Shown one piece after another: positions 57,661-64,000 of a stretch of 64,000 bases of DNA. The notes under the pieces are model-generated. The model saw nothing but the letters and a program-made list of their open reading frames with translations. It had not been told where the DNA came from and did no database searches. The stretch covers positions 47,851,774 to 47,915,773 of the forward strand of contig JAPTYO010000001.1 of assembly GCA_036873135.1 (NCBI GenBank). Direction: 5' to 3'. The DNA comes from Clarkia xantiana subsp. parviflora (lineage: Eukaryota > Streptophyta > Magnoliopsida > Myrtales > Onagraceae). The position numbers and the translations under genes are program-made. Every line of letters starts with the position of its first letter. The first letter of the stretch is position 1.

Positions 57661-60600
57661 ATGGAATCGCTGCGACAGCTGCAGCAACTTCAGCACCAGC
57701 AGCAACTCGAGCAGCAGCGCCAGGAAATCCTCTCTCTCTTTGGCGCGTTTGAAGAGCGAGAGTTGCAACCTTTTGACGCCCCTTCCCGAGGTCCAGACGA
57801 CCTCTCCGGGTCTGATCAGCTGCAGGTGGTTCGGGACCCAGGCGATTCGCAGCCTCCACAGCCGTCGGAGGCTGTCTCGCTTGATGGTGGTGCCCTGGTG
57901 GATGTGGCGGTGAGGGCCGTGCCTGAAGTGGCCAGTAACCTTCCGGTGAAGCGGAAGCGGGGGCGACCACCTAAGGCTCAAACTTCACTCAATATAAAGT
58001 CAATCACGCCGCCTCAGCCTCCACCTAAGGTGGATGATGAGGAAGACGTTTGCTTTATTTGCTTCGACGGTGGCAACCTCGTGTTATGCGATCGCAAGTA
58101 TGGTCTTTTCTCCTTTTATGTTCTTCTTAATTGTCTCGTTTTCCTTTTTAGATCAGCCTGTTTGATACTGTAGATTCAATCTCTTGTTCTCTTTGATTGA
58201 CTTGGTCTCTAGTAAGTAATTGTGTATGAGAAGCAGGAATAACTGACACTTGACTTCAAAAGTTGCGAACTTTTTCCGTTGCTGTTCACTTGCCAGCACA
58301 AATTGTATGAAATAATTTGTGCAAGCATCTTGCTGTTAATGAGATGCTACAGAAATCTGAAGTTCTACTCAAGTGCGACTGAAACTTGGGGCTGGGGAAT
58401 TTAGCTGCTTAGTTTTTAGGGTTCGAGTGAAGTGGAAGTACAGGCGATGTCTTCCTTGGAGAGCTTCGAGAGCAGATAGTCCTCAATATATTTAGCATAG
58501 AATTGATTGCAATCCGTGGACAGCAACAGTGAAAATGGTAGCTAGCACGGGGAATACTGGAAAGGAAATGTGAACAGGTAAATCTGGCATTGAAACGATA
58601 TCCTAATAAGCAGGGAGATCATCAAAAGTTGATGCTATAGCCCGTGCTTCCATTGAAGGATGAAGTAAAATTTAATTAACGTAGACAAGTGCATGATTGT
58701 CAGCTTTTAGCCTTTTACCAAGCAATCTCGAAATGAGGTCAAGGGTTCGAGCCTTTACTAGCTCAAACCCTCATTCAGGATTATCCTCTTATGGTACGCT
58801 GTGCATTTTGTTTTGCGTTCACGACGGATCAGAGTTGTAAGAAACTATGGGAGATGCCAGAAAATGGATCATTAGTGGAAAATAAATTCGGCTAAGCAGC
58901 CAAGAGAATGTTGGTGGCAATAGGGCATACTAGCTCTAGTCACGCATAGAGTACAAAGAAGTCGGCAAGAATCCTTCAAATGGTCTCTAAGTATATTGTA
59001 TCATTCATTGTCCTGTCAGCTTGACGAGCAGCATTATTTGCTGATGTAAGGGAATCATTCCAAGCCGTTTAGGGGAGTAATCAGTTTGAATATTGAATCA
59101 TAGATAGGGCAAAAGCTTCAGTGGAACTTCAATGGAGGAAGGTGGTGGTGTTGTTTAGAGGTTTTCCTTGTTCCATATTCCATAAGGCATTGAAGTTGTG
59201 AACTGTGAGATTTAGGAGTGAAGGGGAGTCATAACACTGACTTGGCCAACACTATTGTGGAACAGTTGACATATTACTCTTCAAAGTTCAAATCTTGCTA
59301 CTTGCTAGTAATGTTCCCCAAGTCTCTTGTTACATATATAGTGATATTATTGGTTATATTCGGATAGGTGTGCATGCTACATGAATCAACTAGTAATCAA
59401 ATATTATTCTAAAGTGTGGAGGCGATATAAATGTGGTAATCTGTTCTGCCCTTGTATTTCGTGCCTAAGTATTAAATAACCAGGTGCCCTGTAAGAACGC
59501 CTCGCCAAGCTCAAGCTACACATTTTTGCCAACTAAGATAAGACCACTTTAACCATATTTAAGGAATAAGAACCGGCCAGAGTAAGTAAGGTTAGAAACC
59601 CTAATAGATTAGAAAGGCTACCAATTAGCACGGTTGATCATCTTCAACATCACTGCTTCTACTATTTGGTAGACCAGTGAGAACTACTCTTCTTTTACTT
59701 TCTCAAAATGTATTTTTTGTCGTGTCTTACAAATTATATATCTAGACTAGAAATCTTGACATATGTTAGCAATGTATTTATATTGAGCGCCTCCCTTAGC
59801 ACATGGAATGGCGGCAACTAGCTTCTTAGGTGGCAACTATTGCTTAAGTGCATTTGACACTTCATGCATCAATTAGTGAGCATTGTGTTGATATAACTTA
59901 GACGATGGTCCTCGCTTACATTTATTGCCTCATAAAGGTACTAACATCTTAAGCATGTGGGAATATTCTTGTTTAGGTCGTTAGGCGTTTAAATTCCCTT
60001 TGCGTCTATCTCATTTTCTGCCAATTTGGTGGAGCTGCAGATTTATTAAACTGATCGACTTTTGTTTCCTTCTTTTAACGACCTGAGATTCCGTATCCAC
60101 CGAGAGCTAAGTGGAATTTGAAGCTAGAATAGGGATGTTGACTGAGAATTTTCTAGAAATAATATAGGCCTTTTAGCAACCTTAATGGCATGAGATATTA
60201 ACAACATACATTGTGGGAAGTGTGAGTGTATCTACTATTTAGTTATTACGGAGTGCATCAACAAAGCATTTTGGGAAGTGTGGCATCTTACTATCACATG
60301 ATAATGATTTATTTGGAACCACTTCAACCTTCGTCTAGTAAATAAGCTTTTTACAACACCAGGTTGTCCTTTTTCGGTTTTGAGATCTTGCAGTTTGATG
60401 GTTTATTCAAGTTGGATTCGTATATGGTAAATAGTAAATGGTCGTCATAATAAGAAATAGTGTATAAATCTTACACTTTTGAAAGAATGTATGCGTTTTT
60501 CCTAGCATTCTAGAAAAAAGAATAGGGCACATGAGCGTATTATTATGCACATTTAATATTTCTCATTTTCTCTCTCTTCTAGCTTGCTTATGATCCAAAT

Positions 60601-61803
60601 GATTCTCTCTTCCTTTGCCTTTCCCTTCCTCTTGTAATTTTAACTTTATATATATATGATATATCTTCTAATTGAGTTTAGTTTCTTTTGCATAATTTAG
60701 GGGTTGCCCCAAGGCATATCATCCATCTTGTATTAAAAGGGATGAGGAATTCTTTCAGTCAACAGCTAAATGGAATTGTGGTATGCATGCACTTCTTTGA
60801 GTTTATTTTTTTAACATAAAAAAACTGCATCATTTTGTTTTTATCAATGTCGAAGAAAGCTTCTGTCCATAGTAGCTGTGACTTTCTTATACATAATTAC
60901 TGCGAACTAAATATCCGCATGTGCACTGCGTACACTTTCTGGTCGACCAAAATCTTTCTAAGTTCAGTCCTTATGGTATGGTATTCAAACCAATAATGTG
61001 TGGCTAATAAGATAACATTAAAAACTACCTGTAACTTGTCCTTTCTTATTCACCCCATACCTCAATTTTGTTTTAGTTTAGGTAATTGCCAAATTATTTT
61101 TTTGTCACTAAAGAAAGTATGTTACCATATTATTGCCATACACCCATTTATTCCTTTTTCTCAGATTCAGCCTATGAAAAGTGAAGTCCAAAACTCTTGA
61201 TAGCTTTACTAACCTAGCTGTACTTTAGTCAATGAATGACCACTTTACGATGCTTTTATTTCCTTGTCAGGTTGGCATATTTGTAGTGCTTGTGAAAAGT
61301 CAGCCTATTATATGTGTTATACCTGCACTTATTCCTTGTGCAAGAACTGCACGAAAGATGCTGATTATGTATGCGTAAGAGGAAACAAAGGGTTATGTGG
61401 AACATGCATGAAGACGATATTGCTTATTGAAAATATTCCACCTGCCAATCAAGAAACGGTATGCATCTCAAAGGTTTTGGATCTCCTTTGCATTTCTTTT
61501 GGGTATTATAATTTTAAGTGGATGATAAATAACAGCTACGGTTCACTATGAATTATAAATAACATTTTTATTTAACATGTAAATCACCTGGAGAGCGTAA
61601 GATGACTATCATTTGAATGCTTGCATGAAAATTACATCTGTAATTCCTAGTCCTATCAGTCAAGTTTACTTTATATTTCAGAAAACCTGAAAGTACTTGC
61701 TGGTTTTGTGCAGGTTTTTCAGATTTCTCATTTGCTTATCTACACTATTTATCTGTATATATATGTACTTCTATACTTTTTTTAAGGGTGCATCTAGTGG
61801 ACG

Positions 61804-61844
<41 letters not shown>

Positions 61845-63855
61845 CAGTTTTTCCCCTATAAAATGTTTAAATTCAACAACAAATGATAACCACTAGGCTA
61901 AGTTGTCTTATATTCAACTTGGATGACTTATGCAGGTTCAAGTGGATTTTGATGACAAAAGTAGCTGGGAGTATCTCTTCAAGGTTTACTGGGTTCTCTT
62001 AAAAGGAAAATTAGCATTGACCATAGATGAGGTAACAAAAGCTAAAAGTCACTGGGAAGAGCACATGTTGCAAAGCGTGCAACATACAAGAGGCTCTAAT
62101 CATGATGATAATGACCCAAGTTATGTCTCAACTAGCTCTTCCAAATACCAATCAACACGTAATACACGAGGAAGAAAGCCTAAGCAACAGCCGAAGCCAC
62201 TCACTTTAGAGTCACCAAATGAACCTAAAGCTAGCACGGCTGAACAAGGGGCATCTTCTTCAGCACACCCACAATGGGCGTCTAAAGAGCTTCTAGATTT
62301 CGTTAGTTACATGAAAGACGGTGATTTGTCAAAGCTCACCCAGTTTGATGTTCAGGCTCTTCTATTAGAATACATAAGGAAAAACAATCTTCGGGATCCT
62401 CGCCGTAAATGCCAAATTGTCTGTGACTCCATGCTTATGAGTCTCTTTGGAAAGACTGCTCTTGGTCACTTTGAAATGCTAAAGCTTCTTGACTCTCATT
62501 TTCTAGTCAAAGAGAATCCTCGATTAGACGCATTAATCCGGGAAGCCATTGTTGATCCTTCTACTATTACTGTGAATAGTGACAATAAGGTGCTAGAGGG
62601 GTCGGATAGTGACAAGAAGTCTAAAGCCCCAAAGTTAGATGAGAGACTTCCACCGACTAATGCAGAAGATTATGCTGCAGTAGATGTCCATAACACAAGC
62701 TTGCTATATCTGCGGCTTGATATGATGGAGAGTTTGCTTGATGATCCTGAAAAGTTTCATGATAAGGTAGTTGGATCTTTTGTCCGGGTTAAATTTCCAG
62801 CTCCTGATCCAACGCAAGAAACCTTTAGACTTGTTCAAATCACAGGTACGGTACTTATGAAGCTACTCTAGTAAAGCATATTTTTAAATGAATTATGTCT
62901 TATTGGTTGGTTTCATATAGGAACAAATCGGGCGTCAGAACCTTACAAGATCGGTGGAAAGATGTCAAATATTAAGCTGGAAATTATACTTTCTGGCAAA
63001 AAAGAAGTCATATCAATTGATGAAATTTCAAATGAGAATTTTTCTGAGGTAATTTATCTCACTATATGTGGTTTTCTCATGGCTATTGTTCATTCAATAG
63101 AAATCCTTCAATTTGATTATGTATGAACTATGAACAGAATTTCTCACAACAAAACATATATTTATGATCATAATCATCATCCATATAACATCCAACTATT
63201 TCTCAACATATAAAAACTGGCTTAAACTCAGTTTTTTTTAGACAGCGGGGGTACATATGGAATCTTTATTGTATTCATGGACACAATAGTTGTTTTAGCA
63301 CGTCCATGGATCATCTTTTGCACATCTTTTGCTTATTGCGCCGTCTCAGTGAGTTGTATCCTCTTGGTGCTTTATAATGATGTATTAACATTCAAAAAGA
63401 ATAAAAGTTCAAATCTTTTTCAACTTCTCTTATGGCTTACACTTGTGTTATGTGTCTCCAGGAAGAATGCAAATTATTGAGGCAGGATATCAAATGTGGG
63501 TTAATTAAAGAGTTCACAGTAGTAAGTTACATATTTTCTTTTAATTACTTCTCAGTCCTCAAAGAATGGTGAGTCTTCTAGTGTAGCATATAACCACTGA
63601 TACCTCCCTGCAGGGTGATATCCATAAAAAAGCATTTGCCCTCCAAGAAGTGAGAGTTAAGCATGTAAGATTCCTTTCCTCTTCAAGCATCTTACTTGCA
63701 ATACAAAGATCTTATGTAGAAGTGTAATAACCTTTTTAAAAATGGTTTGAGCTGTTACTCATGATTGTCTTGTCCTTATATTAGTGCTTGGAGGCTGAGA
63801 TATTGCGCCTTAATAATCTTCGTGACAGAGCAAGTGAGAAGGGCCACAGGAAGGA
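57661..63855 (+). CDS. PHD-SWIB-Plus3 protein (zinc finger CCCH domain 19/44-like), exons 1-8, 3' end outside window
   Basis: Exons: 57661-58097, 60701-60780, 61271-61458, 61936-62845, 62921-63048, 63462-63521, 63614-63664, 63785-63855. All joins keep frame. The start MESLRQLQQLQHQQQLEQQ is the first ATG after the leader. There is an AT-hook-like KRKRGRPPK (97-105), a PHD finger from CFICFDGGNLVLCD (131) through CPKAYHPSC and WHICSACEK, and a second basic patch RGRKPK (~313). A SWIB domain (~350-428, LLDFVSYMKDGDLSKLTQFD) is followed by a Plus3 domain from ~485. GYF and CCCH domains expected in NERD or CCCH44 would lie beyond the edge. The Arabidopsis relative NERD links histone H3 recognition to siRNA-directed DNA methylation; which paralogue this is cannot be told. 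After GHRKE the frame meets ATATCCTTT, a likely U12 donor. Confidence 0.9.
61804..61842. repeat. (TA)n microsatellite
   Basis: Uninterrupted TA repeats in intron 3 of the PHD-SWIB-Plus3 gene. Confidence 0.95.
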
Positions 63856-63864
63856 ATATCCTTT
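63856..63864 (+). promoter_or_regulatory. Putative U12-type (AT-AC) intron donor
   Basis: ATATCCTTT at the end of exon 8 matches the U12 5' splice-site consensus exactly. It follows GHRK plus GA, the first two bases of a Glu codon. The acceptor lies outside the window. Confidence 0.65.
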
Positions 63865-64000
63865 ACAGTTTCTCTTTCTTAATATTATACTCATTTTGAA
63901 TTTCATTTGATATGAATTTGCTGTTATGTTGATTTTACTGCTGAATTTACCTCTAGTGGCTTTTGTCTTGCGTATAATTATGAATGGGTTGAATTGGGTT

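Noticed and set aside
58735..58765. GGTTCGAGCC, a B-box-like motif, as a tRNA or SINE
   Set aside because: No A box at the right distance, no cloverleaf and no second copy were seen in the window.

Overview
This is a gene-poor, transposon-rich piece of a plant nuclear genome, most likely a eudicot. The signs are spliced genes with GT-AG introns, a ferulate 5-hydroxylase (CYP84A) gene of lignin biosynthesis, a PHD-SWIB-Plus3 chromatin gene, Ty3/gypsy elements of Tat-like build, a Mutator-like element (MULE), a TRIM and several MITE-like repeats. The sequence does not fix the species.

Layout. (A) 1-7901 is the 3' part of a Ty3/gypsy-like element that runs off the left edge: a gag tail, a long non-coding stretch full of minisatellites (171, 18/36 and 66 bp periods), a polypurine tract and a 3' LTR. 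(B) 7902-10529 is AT-rich intergenic DNA with a perfect 127-bp palindrome. (C) 10530-16721 is a complete 6.2-kb MULE with about 305-bp terminal inverted repeats and a perfect 9-bp target duplication. It carries a two-exon plant mobile domain (PMD) gene and eight copies of a 328-bp tandem repeat. (D) 16722-19338 is intergenic with a MITE and a SINE-like repeat. (E) 19339-30058 is a complete 10.7-kb LTR element (target duplication GGCAA). It codes for Gag and protease plus a second, different Gag fragment, has no reverse transcriptase, RNase H or integrase, and carries a spliced antisense gene. (F) 30059-33768 is intergenic. (G) 33851-40978 is CYP84A in three exons, with transposon-derived insertions in its introns. 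(H) 42018-49785, minus strand, is a 15-exon DUF726 (TMCO4-like) alpha/beta-hydrolase membrane protein gene, with a 1.3-kb TRIM in intron 3. (I) 49988-56115 is a complete 6.1-kb LTR element (target duplication GTCCT) with LTRs identical by eye but decayed gag and integrase. It sits 203 bp upstream of the DUF726 start codon. (J) 57661 to the right edge is the first eight exons of a PHD-SWIB-Plus3 gene (zinc finger CCCH 19/44 family), whose eighth exon appears to end at a U12-type AT-AC donor.

The three host genes have unrelated functions and do not form a pathway. The three LTR elements look related: polypurine tracts are near identical, the two primer-binding sites visible share TGGCGCCGTCTG, and each has a tandem-repeat array between coding region and 3' LTR. 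The two complete ones lack a working polymerase or integrase, so both must have been moved in trans. Splice sites, reading frames and repeat boundaries were worked out by hand. Family names rest on recognised motifs, not on database searches.
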